The position numbers were made by a program, and so were the translations under genes. The notes beneath the pieces were generated by a model. That model did no database searches. It saw nothing but the letters and a program-made list of their open reading frames with translations, and was not told where the DNA came from. Source: Aphis gossypii (lineage: Eukaryota > Arthropoda > Insecta > Hemiptera > Aphididae). From it: a stretch of 64,000 bases of DNA. Shown here one piece after another: positions 35,450-47,995 of the stretch. The DNA is taken from NCBI RefSeq assembly GCF_020184175.1, contig NW_026083043.1, positions 96,309-160,308 on the forward strand, written 5' to 3'. The number at the start of each line of letters is the position of its first letter. The stretch's first letter is position 1.

Positions 35450-35975
35450 AAAGTTAAAAACAATCAAAGGCATCATCGCCCGTGTGCTTTCTATCCGCTA
35501 AGAGGTAATGATATATGATTGCTATCCGGTGGCATATTATGAATGCGTGATTACCATCCGATAGAATATATTAAGTGCGAAATCACTCACCCGATAGAAT
35601 ATTATAGTCATATAATTGACGCACGCTATCGCCCGGATGACGCAAAGCGTGGGCAGAAGCGGATGCAGGTGCAGATGATCAACAGGGGCCTGAGGGTACT
35701 GCGGGAGTCCCTAGACGATATAAAAGGGGGTCCAGATTAGGCACATTTCAGACGTGATACACCAGAGTTAGAGCAAGCACTTTCACGTCACCCAGATCAA
35801 AAGTTTTGTCATTTGGACTTAGAATATTCTTCACAAGTTCAATTAAATTAATTAATTGGACTTAGAATAATTTTTAAATAAAAAACACTTAGAATAATTT
35901 CGAGAGTTTTCATTTATTTCACAAAATCCTTTCCGATTCGACATCATTCAACTGATTGTACGTGGCACGTTACAC
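35450..35975 (+). repeat. Probable solo LTR of a gypsy-type element
   Basis: The stretch has a TATA-like gatataaaaggggg near 35717, the block gcactttcacgtcacccag about 58 bp downstream, an aataaa near 35876, and ends gtggcacgttacactaca. The first two features, and their spacing, match the LTR of the 22196-26237 element. No internal genes are next to it. The left boundary is unclear and no target duplication was found. Confidence 0.5.
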
Positions 35976-36590
35976 TACAATCATTGCCTATTCGTATTGC
36001 CGTATTGGTACCATAACATACAGCTGAACCCCCCTTCACGGCTTCACTCGTTGTTTATTTACAATAAAATAATTTATTATTATTGTATTTATTTATATAG
36101 TCTCAGAACTCAGTATATTCACTGCATTGACCTGGTCTATATTAATAACTTACTTTGCTTACATATTATTGTACTACTATAAATTACAATATTACCAATG
36201 TACCTAAATACCTAATGTAAAACATTTACAAATTACCTACTGTCCACAATACGTAGATATTTCATTCATAGATTTATTTTGCTCAAATCTGTGGTATCCA
36301 ATCTTCTTATGTTATACACAGAATAAAGAATTTATTTTAAATTATTAATAAACATGAATTATAATTTGAGTACCTAGTGGTAAAAACTAACATTTTTTAT
36401 TCCTAGCACAATAGAAATAAATATATTATTATTTAAAATAAAACTTTGTAAGAACATTTTAATTTAAAAATACTCTGATTAATTAATCAATTGCAAATAT
36501 TCAATCAATACAATTTAAGACAAATTACTTAAACCTACGTGAAAATGTGTTTCTTAATCTAATAATAATCTCAATAGGTAATGTACTTAC

Positions 36591-36690
36591 TTTTTTCATA
36601 GTTTTCATCAATTTGCACGATTCGGTCCTTAAATTGTAAAACAATTTCTATCACCTTAGTTGGTGCCACAGCAGGTTTTCTTCCACTCAT
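36591..36690 (-). CDS. Isolated 5' exon of an unrecognised gene
   Basis: Minus-strand ATG at 36690 opens MSGRKPAVAPTKVIEIVLQF, followed by KDRIVQIDENYEK and a gtaagt donor at 36590. No continuation was found. It may be the first exon of the same repetitive family as the exons at 4460-5191, but the two segments do not overlap, so this is only a guess. Confidence 0.35.
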
Positions 36691-36699
36691 TATTATATC

Positions 36700-37748
36700 A
36701 ATATTTTAAAAATTGTAAAAGAATTTAGCAAATTAACTGAATTAAAATATCAACAAGCCAACGAAAAAGACACTCCTCGACCACGTCGCACGTAATATTT
36801 ATCAGCGAATGATGAATGTCTATGAATATCGGTAATTTTATTTTATTTTGACAAGATGATCAAAAATAAGTAAACACTAATATTATTATCGACTATTAAT
36901 AAATTATATGCCTATTCCATTTTAAAAACGAACCTATCAGCTGAACGAAACTAGCCTTGTTCGCGCACCCTCACCTCCAAACGTAACCACCGCTATGTCA
37001 GTCGCTACGAAAATATAGCTGTTGTCTACATCCGAGATGTTCAAACTTTTTCATCCCAAGGCTCCTTTGAGTCTTCACAAAATATTGACGGCTCCCAAAT
37101 TAAAAATGACAAAAAAATCAATGTTTGTGTGAATGTAATTTATATTTTATAATTTATACTAATTATTTATTACTCGTGACTAGTACTGTCAAATACGACT
37201 TACGCACTGATAATTTAACGATGACAGTCGATGGTTACAAACTTACAACATGGACTATTATTATTATAACTTTTTAGCCGCTATATTGCTATAATATAGT
37301 AACTGGTTGTAATAATAAAGTACTATAAATATAAAACTTCAATTTATCGCTATCGCTATAACATTATGGAAACAAATTAAAGCTATATTTAGCAAATGAT
37401 TATTGTAGGTAGACAATTCAGCGTTTCCTAACCGGTGTGCCTCAATGATAATAATAAACGTTTTTTGTAAAAATATTTATTAGTTTTTAATTATATGACG
37501 TGGCTCCAGTGGTGTATTGGAGGGTATACGGGGGTAATTACCGTACAGTAAGAATACCGTATAGCCCCGTATACCTATAAGAATTTCAGTGATAAAAACA
37601 AAATGTTCTGTAAATTTGTAATCTTCATTTCTCAAAATTGATAAACCTGTGCGAGAGCTACAATTGAGTGCTCACAGTCTCACACTATTCACGAATCTTG
37701 TGAATTTTTTTATTTTAAATTAAAATGGACTAATGTTGTTTAGTATTA
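36700..37748. other. Non-coding interval with hAT-like terminal fragments
   Basis: Around 37035-37075 the text gatgttcaaactttttcat followed by cccaaggctcctttgag resembles hAT termini, as does cagcgtttcctaaccggtgt at 37408-37427. No coding sequence was found and both are degenerate. Confidence 0.3.
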
Positions 37749-37750
37749 TA

Positions 37751-39790
37751 GTGCGGTCCACGAAAAGTAGGCCGCGATCGTCATGCGCCTACCGGCAGTT
37801 TTTAGTGAAACCAGGGGTTCTCCGTTTGGGAGTATTATTATTATTATTATTATTTTATTATAATACAGATGATTTTCTGGCGGTATTTCATCGCATTTTA
37901 GTATACATTTTCGTAATTTTGATTTTATTGACTCGTTGGTATGTTATCACAAATAATAACAATAATTTTGTGTGGTTATGTTCTTATCGTCGTGAAAGTT
38001 GTACCGTGATTTGCGTTATAATATTTTTTGTGTTCAACTTTGGTTTTGTAATTAACGCGGGTTTTAAAGTTTGAATTTTTTTTTGCCTTATTATTAGTTA
38101 TATTGTACAATAGAAGTTTACAGTTTTTTTACAGTTAAATATTTTTAACAATACATATTTTTAAAATGGCATTCAATCAAGATATCCATTCTCAAACGAA
38201 AAAAGTGATTTTCCATGTATACAATTATTTCAAGACGATAGTTGCTGATAAAAGTAAGCCAGAACTTTCAAATTTTTTTCAACAAACCCGTGATGTGACT
38301 GCTAAAGCGTGTGGTGTAAGTCTCGCTTGTGTAAAAAAAGTTTGTTCTGAAGCGAAAAAAGAACTCGAAGTCGGACCTTCTAACAAAATTGCTTTCAAAT
38401 CACATAGGAAAAGTTATAAACGTGTAAAAGTAAGAGTTCTCTTGAAGATTTTGACAATGAAGTTGTCAGAAGAACTATACATAGTTTTTATGATAAAGGT
38501 GAATTTCCGACGACCGCAAAAATATTAGTGGCAATGCAAGAAAAAATTAATTACCCTGGCTCAAAAACGTCAGTTAAACGTATTTTACACAATTTGAACT
38601 TCAAGTATAAGAAGTGTAATGATGGGCGTAAATTTCTGATGGAGAGAAATGATATTGTTGCTTGCCGGGTAAAATTTTTAAGAAAATTGTACGAATTGAG
38701 ACAGAATAATGACACAAGGCCGGTAGTTTACCTAGACCAAACATGGGTAAACCAGAATCATACGCAAGGTTACATATGGCAAAATCCAGAAAATACCGAA
38801 GGACTCAAAGTACCAATTGGAAAGGGTGCTCGACTCATTGTATGCCAAGCTGGTTCACCTTCATTTGGATTTGTTAACAATTCGAAATTGGTCTTTCAAT
38901 GTAAATCGGGTAGTACGGAAGACTACCATTCGCAAATGAACGTGGACATTTTTGAAAAATGGTTTGTTGAAATGTTGGCCAATTTAGAAGAACCGTCTGT
39001 TGTGGTAATGGACAATGCTTCCTACCATTCTGTGCTAGCTGAAGAGTATCCCAGAGCAAACGCGCGAAAGGCAGATATTCAAGAATGACTTGAAAAAAAA
39101 TGCATTTCATATTCACCGGTAGAAACATTGTGTGAACTACGTGAAAAAGTTAAAATGGCCATACCTCGAGAAAAAAAATATAAGTTTGATTCAGTCGCGT
39201 TACAAATGGTTCATGAAGTGGAAAGACTCCCACCTTACCACTGTCAGTACAACCCAATTGAGCTGATTGGGTGAAGTCGCAAAAAAAAACAGCACTTTCA
39301 AAATGGCAGATGTTGAAGTGTTGGTAAATAATGCCTTAGATGAGATAACTAAAGAGGTTTGGACAAAGTGTGGTGAACATTGCAATAAACTCCAAGATGC
39401 AGATTTCATAAAGGAAGGGTTGAGGGATGAAATATTAGAGCCCATCATACTTATAATAAATCCTGATGACAGTTCTACTGATGAAGACGAAAACGACGAT
39501 GATGAATTACCTTATTAATTTTTATTACGACGACGACTTTGTAACTATTTGTAAATATATATTTATTTTTATTATTATTATTGACTTATTTAATTATAAA
39601 AAGCGTAAAAAAAAATATGTAATAATATAGTCGAATGTTTACTTTAATATGATATTTTTTTATTTTACATTATATTGTACCTACATTAGATGATTTGAAA
39701 TTATATTAGGCGGGAAAACGTTTGGAAACCAATACCGTAAATCGGCCGGTAGAAGCGTGACGATCGCGGCCTACTTTTCGTGGACCGCAC
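37751..39790 (+). mobile_element. Tc1/mariner-type element with DD82E spacing (Sailor-like)
   Basis: Inverted repeats of about 49 bp start GTGCGGTCCACGAAAAGTAG at 37751 and at 39790 on the other strand, differing at about three positions. A TA dinucleotide flanks both sides (37749-37750 and 39791-39792), the target of this superfamily. The 2040-bp interior carries one transposase gene. Counting residues from the second Asp to the Glu in the broken frame gives 82, matching the DD82E family called Sailor. Confidence 0.92.
38166..39518 (+). pseudogene. DD82E transposase, three lesions
   Basis: An ATG at 38166 opens MAFNQDIHSQTKKVIF and a helix-turn-helix region (TAKACGVSLACVKKVCSEA). Near 38430 a frameshift leads to the frame holding 38528-39088, with YLDQTWVNQNHTQGYIWQ (first Asp) and VVVMDNASYHSV (second Asp). 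A TGA at 39086-39088 stands where Trp is likely. The frame resumes to YNPIELI (Glu), where a one-base loss near 39270 shifts it again into GEVAKKNSTFKMADVEV, ending in an acidic tail at 39518. The catalytic triad residues are all present. Confidence 0.9.
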
Positions 39791-40008
39791 TATAGTTTAG
39801 TATTATTTTACTTGATTTTTTTTAGCGATCGATAACGATAGGCGCGCGTGTGTGCTAGTTATAATGAAAGGGAACCCGCATCGCCGCACCGTCGCGTCGA
39901 TCATTATCGATAATATATTGTATATCTATATAGACCAAGTTGGTCAGATAAGCCTTTTATAATTTTGTATTCTTGTTTTTATATATTTTAATAATATGTT
40001 AGTCTACA

Positions 40009-40080
40009 GCAGTGGTTCTCAACCGGTGTGCCGCGAAAAATGTTATTAAATTTCGAAAACAGTATTTTCGGCGAAGTTAT
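40009..40080 (+). repeat. hAT-type terminal sequence
   Basis: cagtggttctcaaccggtgt followed by gccgcg matches the widespread CAGxGGTTCTCAA type of hAT terminal inverted repeat. I did not find the matching inverted end, so this may be a truncated non-autonomous copy. Confidence 0.4.
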
Positions 40081-42351
40081 TGTGATTGTCAAGTGCGTTA
40101 GTGTGCACATCTTCTCTGATGCGTCATGACAATTATGTCATCCCGTCGTTCGTTATTATTATTTTATATGATATTAATAACTATAATATGATTATTATAA
40201 CAATTGTAATATACGTAAACGCAATACAGTCCTCGACGAAAAGTGTTTATTTTATTATATAGTTTTTTAGCAACACAACAACTAATTTGTTATAAGAAAA
40301 TTAAACATTCAATTCGTTTGCCTACTTTGTAGTTTTTATGATTAATTTTGTGATATGTGAGTAACAAAATACAATTCTCAACACTTGGAATAAAGTACCT
40401 ACTCAACATTTTAGTTCATATTTTGACTATTTTGGTTTTAAAGACCATAATATATTTAATTTTAAGAGTACATTTAAAATAAAAAGACATGGTTTAATGT
40501 GTTTATGTTTTTCATTGAGTTAGTTGTTGAAAAGTATTTGTATATTTGTAATCTGATAATTAGAATAGAATTTGGTTGTTACTTCATTCGAGCTATGTAC
40601 ACTCTACATAGTGATTTGTATTATCACACTGACACACTGTCACTGATTTGATTCCACTTACATGCGTAGGTATACGTTTATTCTAGCGATTATCATACAT
40701 ATACCGTATAATATTTCCTTTGCGAATTATTAACTTTTTGTTTGTAACTACATTTTGTTATGATTTAATAACCGGTCAAAACCGATATGTTTTTATGATT
40801 CTCTATATACACGGCGGCAGCACCAGTGCCGAAAACCAACGACTGTTGACCAATAACCGAACGATCAATATCCATCGTCTGGATAATCAGACAGTGATCG
40901 GCGGCTCAGCCTATGTGCCTAAGAGCGGTTCATTCTTATGGAACAGAATAGAGAATACTGGAGTTTAATATTGTTAAAATAGGTTTAAAAAATGTAGAAC
41001 AAGCTAAATATTATATTAAATAGAATAAATTTATTAAATACAAATTACAAATAGCCACAAAAAGTTGTTATAAAATACCTAATTTACTTATATATTTACT
41101 ACCTATCAAAAAAAAGACACCGATAACACTTGGAGTGAGCTACTTGGCCATTTGTCCTAGTCATTTACAACAACCATAGGTCGGCATATTTAAAAATTAT
41201 AATAAGTCTTATTTTAACTCATTAAGGTCATTGTAATAAATCATAATATTGATATTTTGATAAATAATAACTGATAACCGAACAGCCCTTGTGTCAAAGT
41301 GGAGAGTTGATACTTACGCTTAGCGCTCATAAATTTAAATTTTAGACACTGTTACACTGGCACTCTGCAAAGTGGTTACTTTATAAAAGTAAGAATTATC
41401 CTATATGAATGTGGGTGAAAAAAATGTTGAGTCGGTGAATCTGTGAGATGTTGCCCTGGTCTAACAAAAACTGAAGTTACGCCAATAATATTTCATATAA
41501 TCATATTTTATCGAATTATCATGATTCCAATAATAATTCTACTATAATATTCTACTAAAGGTATAGAAGCGGTTTAAAAGTATTAAATATAGCACTGCAA
41601 GAACAAGACATAGGGACAAATTATTAAATTAATTTAATCTTCATGAAAAGTAGGTCAAACAAATGTTTAAAACTGAATAATAAATTATTTTATTACACAC
41701 ATTATGCCCCCGTGAGAATTTACCAATTGGGATATCGCCTAAAATAATGAAAATATTATAACTCTGTTTTATTTATTAGAAGACAAGGATGGACAAGAAC
41801 TACAACTATTTCATATTTTAATTTAATTTAAAGTTTTGGTAAAAATACTAAATAAAATAATTGTTCTGATAAGACTTATGTAATTCTACAAAGTCGAATA
41901 ATTTGATAAAATTCACACAGCATGTGAAAATAAAATTAAGTAAATATTCTGTAAAAAGAGCTTAATAGATAAAAAATCAGAAAAAATCTGTAATATAAAA
42001 AAAAGTAGTTTTATTAAGTTAAATACATAACTTTCTAATATTGAATATTGTGTGATTTTCGCGAAAATTTTACACTTTGAATTGAATAAAGACCAGATTT
42101 TTGTTCATCTGTAACCCAAAAAAGGTGCTATTAAAATGTTGAAATTTGCAAAATCGTGAAAAACCAATCATATTAGGAATTAGGTAACAAATCTTTAATT
42201 ATAGGTATTTCAAATTTAATTTTTACTGTTACTTATTTTTATAATATTATAATTTTATTAGTATTGGCATTATATTAAAATAAAATAAAATAATTATAAA
42301 TTTAAAATTATAAAATTTAAACTGATTTACAATATCGAATATTCGACTTTC

Positions 42352-42670
42352 CGGGAAAACCTTTAGAGCAGGAATTCCGGGGTTTGAGGCTGGAATTGGC
42401 AGGAATTGAGCACTAAAAATTGGCGTTGGAAAAAGTTAAAAAAGTCGAATCCCGACCTTGAGGGGTTGGAGAAACGTTTCCCCCGCCGCAAATACAGTTT
42501 TTAAATTTTTACGGGAACGGTTTTTGAGCAGGAATCCCGGGGTTTGCGGCAAGAATCAGCAGGAATTGAGCACTAAAAATTGGCGCAAAAAAAATTGCAA
42601 AAAGTCAAATTTTGAAGGTGGGTGGGGCTGGGGTAACGTTCGTCGCATAAGCTGTATCAAACGTTTTTTG
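42352..42670 (+). repeat. Two-copy tandem repeat, 160-bp unit
   Basis: Copies start cgggaaaacctttagagcag at 42352 and cgggaacggtttttgagcag at 42512. Both contain aggaattgagcactaaaaat followed by tggcg. The units are moderately diverged and more GC-rich than the surroundings. Confidence 0.85.
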
Positions 42671-43275
42671 GTATGATTCCAATTTTTTCTGTTTTTCGAC
42701 AATATACAAGTCAATACAATGTTCTAATTGTTTCAAACGATGAAGATCATTATGAGATAATGTTAGGTATGTAATTATAATTAGAATATAAAACTATAGT
42801 TGATTGGTTTACATTAATAGAGTAGAAAAAATTATCAGCTATCTTAACACGTTTACAACGAGTATGCAATTTTTCGATAATTGTATTAAAATTGTTTTCG
42901 CACATTAACTTACACCACTGATCAAGATCTAACGTTACAACTTTTATAGTTAATTTACATTCTAATAATATAATAATTGAAATTTGCTTATTAACTAGAA
43001 GTCCAACGGTTACACTTTTCTTACTAAAAGGACGAATATCGAACACAGATTTTGATACAACGATTGATGGATTCATATTGATAAAATAAAAAAAACAGTA
43101 AACAGTATTTTTTTCTAGAAATATGAATATGATCACTAGACAGTTTAGCTCAAACTAACAAGTTTTCTTAATCCATACATGTTATATACTAAACAAATGT
43201 AAAGTTAAAAAAGAAAAAAAGAAAAAAAATGTGAACGTATAGTGTCTAGTTGGATAAACAGTAAAGAGTTATTAT

Positions 43276-45606
43276 TAGGGCCCGGAAGTTCATGCATTTG
43301 CATGTTTTTTCTAAGTGCATTAAAAAGTTGCTGGATGAGCGACAAATTTGAAAATCAACATAACGAGTTCAAAAATAAAATTTTAGTTTGCATATTTTCG
43401 CATATTTTGAGGTTTTTACAGAAATATGCATATTTTAAAATAAAATTGCATTTTACTGCATTTACTTGTGTTATTTTTTTTATATGAATAATTTAATATT
43501 ATTCTCGATAATTCCGATAACATAATATCCGTAGAACTATTATTTGTGGAAACATCAGTAAATTGAATCCCTTGTATACAGGTAATTCAGATAATTCCAA
43601 GTATTCATAAGTTCATAATATGATTTTAATAGATTTAATGATTATCGCGACTCGCGATTGCCGCGATAGCTGATTACAAGAACAAGTTCTAACGACGGCG
43701 GCGAATGGCGACGAACGGTAAAGTCGCTATGTATGGTGCGCTATATTTAAAAATGTTTGTTTTTCTCGTACGTAAAAACCGCGGCAGTAAAATCGTTCAG
43801 ACCTGACGGCGACAATTTATACCACACTATCGCAGTGTGGCGAGACAGTTTTGTGCGATCGTTTCTAACTTAAAACGTTAAGTTTTGTTTTTATATCGGT
43901 TTCCAATTATTTTAAAATGCCAAAATTAAAAGTCGGGTCGAATCGAATTTATAGTTATGTGGCCGAATTTGGTGAACATATATTTGCATCCGATGGAGGT
44001 GTTTTATTTTGTAAAATGTGCGAAATAAAGGTAAACAGTGACAAACGTTTTTGCGTGACTCAGCATTTAAAAACTGATAAACATGCTCGAGCTGCTAATC
44101 GTCAAGCTAATAAAAACAGTTCAACACAATCGCTTATTACGACTCCATCATCACGAAAATCTGATTTTAACAAAGATTTATGCAAAGCATTGTTAAAATC
44201 AAATATTCCTTTAGAAAAACTAAGTAACACCCATTTTCGCTCGTTTCTAGAAAAGTATGTGAATAAAGACATTCCTTCCGTGTCTACGTTGAGAAAAACC
44301 TACATCGAAGACTGCTATCATGAAACGATGGACGAGATAAGAGATCAGGTGCAAAGTAAAAATATTTGGGTGTCGATTGATGAGACGACTGATTCAGAAG
44401 GACGATATGTTGCGAATGTTATAATTGGCACGTTACCAATAGATGAGCCTGGTAAAATTTTTTTACTTGCCTCGGAAGTTCTGGAAAAAGCAAACCATAC
44501 TACAATCAGTAAGCTTTTCGACAAGGCACTTTTTTCATTATGGCCCAAAGGAATACAACATGACAACGTTATTTTGTTTATTACCGATGCAGCACCATAT
44601 ATGGTGAAAGCTGCAAAATCTATACAGGCTTTTTACTCTAAAATGATACATGTAACCTGTCTGGCTCACGGTCTACATCGAGTATGTGAAAAAATTCGAA
44701 TAGAATTTCCTAAAGTCGACGAACTTATATCCAACATGAAAAAAGTATTTTTAAAAGCACCAGCTCGCATTGAATTATTTCGACGAGAAGCCGCTGATAC
44801 ACCATTGCCCCCTTCACCAATTATAACTCGCTGGGGTACCTGGTTGAAAGCTGCCATATATTATTCCGAGCATTTTAAAACAATAAAAAAAGTGGTTAAT
44901 ATGCTTGATTCTGATGATGCCGTGGCAATTGAAAAAGTAAAAAAAATTATAAGTGATCCAAATGTTCAATCAAATTTAATTTTTATTCACACAAACTATG
45001 GTTTTTTATCTTTGGCTATTACCCGTTTAGAAACTCGAGGAATACTTTTAAATGAAGCAATTCAAATTGTAGATAATGTCATTGAGAAATTAAAAGAAAT
45101 CAAAGTACCAAAAGGCGTTATAATTTACAATAAATTGAAACAAATTATCGAGAAAAACGAGGGTTTCAAACACTGTCAAAAATTTCGAAAATCATGTCAG
45201 GAGAAGAAACAATAATAGATGGCCTTCCAGAAGATCTTCAAGTAAATGACTTCATACATTTTAAATATGCGCCAATTTCTTCTGTTGACGTAGAAAGGAG
45301 CTTTTCTGTTTACAAAAATATATTAACTGATAATCGCCGTTCATTTATGTTCGAAAATTGTCAAAAACTTTAATTGTGAATTGTAATTCTTGAAATTCTT
45401 AAAATAAATATATACCTATTAATATATTATTTTAATTATTTATATTAACTAAATTAAGCATATTTCCATATCTTTTAATTATTATAACGAAAAAAAATTA
45501 ATCTTAAAAAAACTTAAATGCATATTTAGCGCATATTTTAAAGATTTTAAGCGCATATTTGCATGCATATTTTGATAGTTTTTAATGCATGAACTTCCGG
45601 GCCCTA
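43276..45606 (+). mobile_element. hAT element with perfect TIRs and 8-bp TSD
   Basis: Inverted repeats TAGGGCCCGGAAGTTCATGC (about 23 bp, perfect) lie at 43276 and, reversed, at 45606. The target duplication gttattat (43268-43275 and 45607-45614) is perfect. Subterminal gcatatttt-type motifs recur near both ends. One transposase gene lies inside. The element looks young. Confidence 0.96.
43917..45373 (+). pseudogene. hAT transposase, single frameshift near C-terminus
   Basis: An ATG at 43917 opens a 432-codon frame. A BED-type zinc finger lies at residues about 30-60 (CKMCEIKVNSDKRFCVTQHL and following H). Catalytic motifs follow: WVSIDETTDSEGRY (first Asp), LFITDAAPYMVKAAK (second Asp), CLAHGLHRV, and TRWGTWLKAA. 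A one-base loss near 45160 diverts the frame to a stop at 45215. In the other frame the hAT dimerisation region continues, FKYAPISSVDVERSFS (catalytic Glu in ERSFS), to a stop at 45371-45373. Otherwise intact; the family includes CGGBP1-like hATs. Confidence 0.92.
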
Positions 45607-45614
45607 GTTATTAT

Positions 45615-45873
45615 ACTTACCTACCTAATTCGATAGAACCTGAAACATTTTTTAAAAATCATTAACACATTAAATTTAAATTAGACGCGTTATCCCACTA
45701 GGCTATACGTTCACGAGGTATTAAATAAGTTATTAACACATTTAAGTTTATTAAATTCAGATTTTTTTTTTTTTATTGAAATATAAAAAGTTAAAAAAAT
45801 TATTTATTTAATGAACTGAACAACAGTATCATATAACCTAGATCCACAATCACAATCACAAATATCGATAATC
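45615..45873. other. Short spacer
   Basis: AT-rich DNA between the hAT target duplication and the BIR remnant; nothing else seen. Confidence 0.4.
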
Positions 45874-46235
45874 TTACCATATTTTTTTTACTACATTTTC
45901 AACAAACTGATTTCCTTTTGATAATAATACAAAAACATATTTCGGATTCCATCTTGAGTGTTCAATCCATGGATTATCTTCTTTTTCCCAATGATGCAAT
46001 ATAAGACCACAGCAAAAACATTCAACAATATCTTTTTTCCCTGAATATATAAAACCGCTTTCAGCTAATGAGTATTTATCTTGAGATGAAGTCAACGGAA
46101 ATAAATTGAATGTTTTCAATCTTGATATAAATGTAGTAAATTTGGATATGTAGGATATGCATTTTTTCGTACTAACGAAACAAGTGAATAAAAACTGTTG
46201 TTAATTTGTTGAAAATTCATTTTTTATAAAAAATA
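45874..46235 (-). pseudogene. BIR-domain (IAP-like) remnant
   Basis: The minus strand from about 46119 encodes RLKTFNLFPLTSSQDKYSL, then AESGFIYSGKKDIVECFCCG and a HSRWNPKYVFV end. The BIR layout is C-x2-C-x16-H-x6-C. Here the first three ligands are present (CFCC pair and EHSRW His), but the last Cys is a Tyr (TAT). An ATG at about 46222 opens MNFQQINNSFYSLVSLV in a different frame and would lead into the BIR after a one-base change. BIR domains bind caspases or other partners in inhibitor-of-apoptosis proteins; this copy probably does not fold around zinc. Confidence 0.7.
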
Positions 46236-46714
46236 AAAAAACTGAATTAAACTTGATTAAAAATAACAGAACCTGATTGAACGATGGTTGAATATTAACT
46301 GAACTGTCTGAACTGGAATGAATTAAATAAAACGACTTTTATCTATAATTTATTAAAATGAAATTACAGTGTAACCTGAATGTTTAACTTACAAGGGAAA
46401 TAAATAGTGTTGAAGTGTGTATACACTGTTTAAACTTTATGTGTAACAGGGGAAAAAATAATTGGTTTAAGGGGGAAACTATACCTTAAATTTTAAAAAT
46501 CTCCGCAGTCAAAAGTGCGCAGAACATACATTTATGGTGTTTGAAAATCAGTGTTTTTTACTGGTACTGCGGAGAAAAAAAAAGCTTGAGGGGAAAAATC
46601 CTCCTTACAATTTTACAATCTCCGCAGTCAAAAGTGCGCAGAACATACAAATGTATACTACTAAAAATCTCTAGATTAACGTTAACAAAAAAAAAAAATA
46701 ATAAAATCAAGTAG
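46236..46714. repeat. Non-coding interval with paired direct repeats
   Basis: ctccgcagtcaaaagtgcgc followed by agaacataca occurs at 46501 and about 46620. Between them lies actgcggag, the inverse of the first nine bases. No gene seen. Confidence 0.6.
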
Positions 46715-46879
46715 TTATGATATATATCCCTCGTAAACTTGAATATTTCCTCTACATAATGGACATGTGTTAAAGCCTTCTTCTATCAGTCGTGTGATAC
46801 AAGTATTACAAAATGTGTGGCGACAAGGCACTATAGTAACAGTCACCATTTCCTCGTAACAAATTAGGTATGCATACTT
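46715..46879 (-). CDS. C-terminal RING exon, first zinc Cys replaced
   Basis: The exon reads YLICYEEMVTVTIVPCRHTF and then CNTCITRLIEEGFNTCPLCRG, with a TAA at 46717-46715. The C-x-H-x2-C-x2-C and CPLC ligands are present. The expected first Cys (three before LIC's Cys) is Tyr (TAC). The exon is 165 nt, phase 0 from the preceding PIPAN exon, with a tttttag-rich acceptor. Confidence 0.75.
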   Translation of the reverse strand, partial: KYAYLICYEEMVTVTIVPCRHTFCNTCITRLIEEGFNTCPLCRGNIQVYEGYIS

Positions 46880-47995
46880 CTAAAATCACTAAAAAAAAAA
46901 ATCATTATTGATTATAATTAAAAAAAAATAAAATTGTAATAATTGTTTTATCTTACTTACATTGGCAGGAATAGGACGTAGATTGGGCTCAGGTGAGGGA
47001 ACACGTAGTTCTAGTTCTAAAAGCAATATTTATTTTACTACTAGAAGAAATTCCCTGCAAAACTTTTATTAGTTTTTGGTCATAATATTACCTTCCTCGA
47101 TATTTGCAAAAATTTCTGCACATCCGACTCTTGCGTTCAATCTTTCTAGACCTCTACCGTTGCCTTGTATTCTGGATCCACGATGACCACGATTTCCTAA
47201 AGTTTGAAATAATGTATTTAATAAAGATTTTAATTTTTAAGTATTTTAAAATTCTAAATTTACCTCTTCTACGCACATCCCTCTGATCTCTAAGATTCTG
47301 TACAACCACTGAACCCACTGCAGGTACTTCAACCAACGGTGGTTGTACAGCCTCTTCTGGTTGTTGAACTATTGGTGGTTGAATTGCATCTGGTACCTCT
47401 TCAACTATTGTTGATTGTACAGCTGGTTGTATGATTAGTGGTACTGGCATTGGTCGTAATAAGATCTGAGGGCCTCTGTGATAATTGACTTGGTGGTACA
47501 ATTGGTCTAGGATTTAACCCCTGAAAAGCAAGTACTGTAAGTAAAAAGTTAATAAAATAAATATAACCAACTCATATATAATTAAGTTATGAAAATAAAT
47601 TACTAGGTTGAAAATCTGGTTCACCGATTTCATTCCTCAAGATTTGTTCACTGGAGTATGAAACATTTCTTATGAAATCTTGAAGACTATAAGTGGCGTT
47701 CTCCACATTAGCCCATCCGTTTTTTATTATCATGTTATTCGTGGATGCAGGGTCGGACTGGCTAGTATGGGCCTCACCGGCAATTCGCTTACAAAGGGCC
47801 TCGACAATTATAGTCATAAATAATAATTCACATGAAAAAGATGATTATTTTTTTTCACCAAAAAATATCATTAATAAATAAACTTAATAATTTATAATAA
47901 TTGTAACAATTATTGTTACTCAAAACAAACATGTTTATCTTTATTTTAAGGTTAGTAATTACTTAGGATAGAAATAATTAAAAAAAAAATAAATT

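Larger units (their letters stand above)
39793..43267. other. Non-coding interval with repeats
   Basis: No credible gene. It holds a hAT-like terminus cagtggttctcaaccggtgt at 40009, a two-copy tandem at 42352-42670, and AT-rich DNA. A short frame at 40720-40968 has moderate complexity but no domain. Confidence 0.5.

Noticed and set aside
37733..38074. 113-codon frame spanning the left TIR of the DD82E element
   Set aside because: Starts outside the transposon, runs through the inverted repeat and has no domain; a chance frame.
40720..40968. 82-codon frame with a non-repetitive C-terminal half
   Set aside because: No recognised domain, no splice context and no neighbouring coding text; left as unsupported.
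45874..46879. BIR and RING as one IAP gene
   Set aside because: The RING exon ends with a stop before the BIR, order is reversed relative to IAPs, and no splice sites link them; kept as separate remnants.
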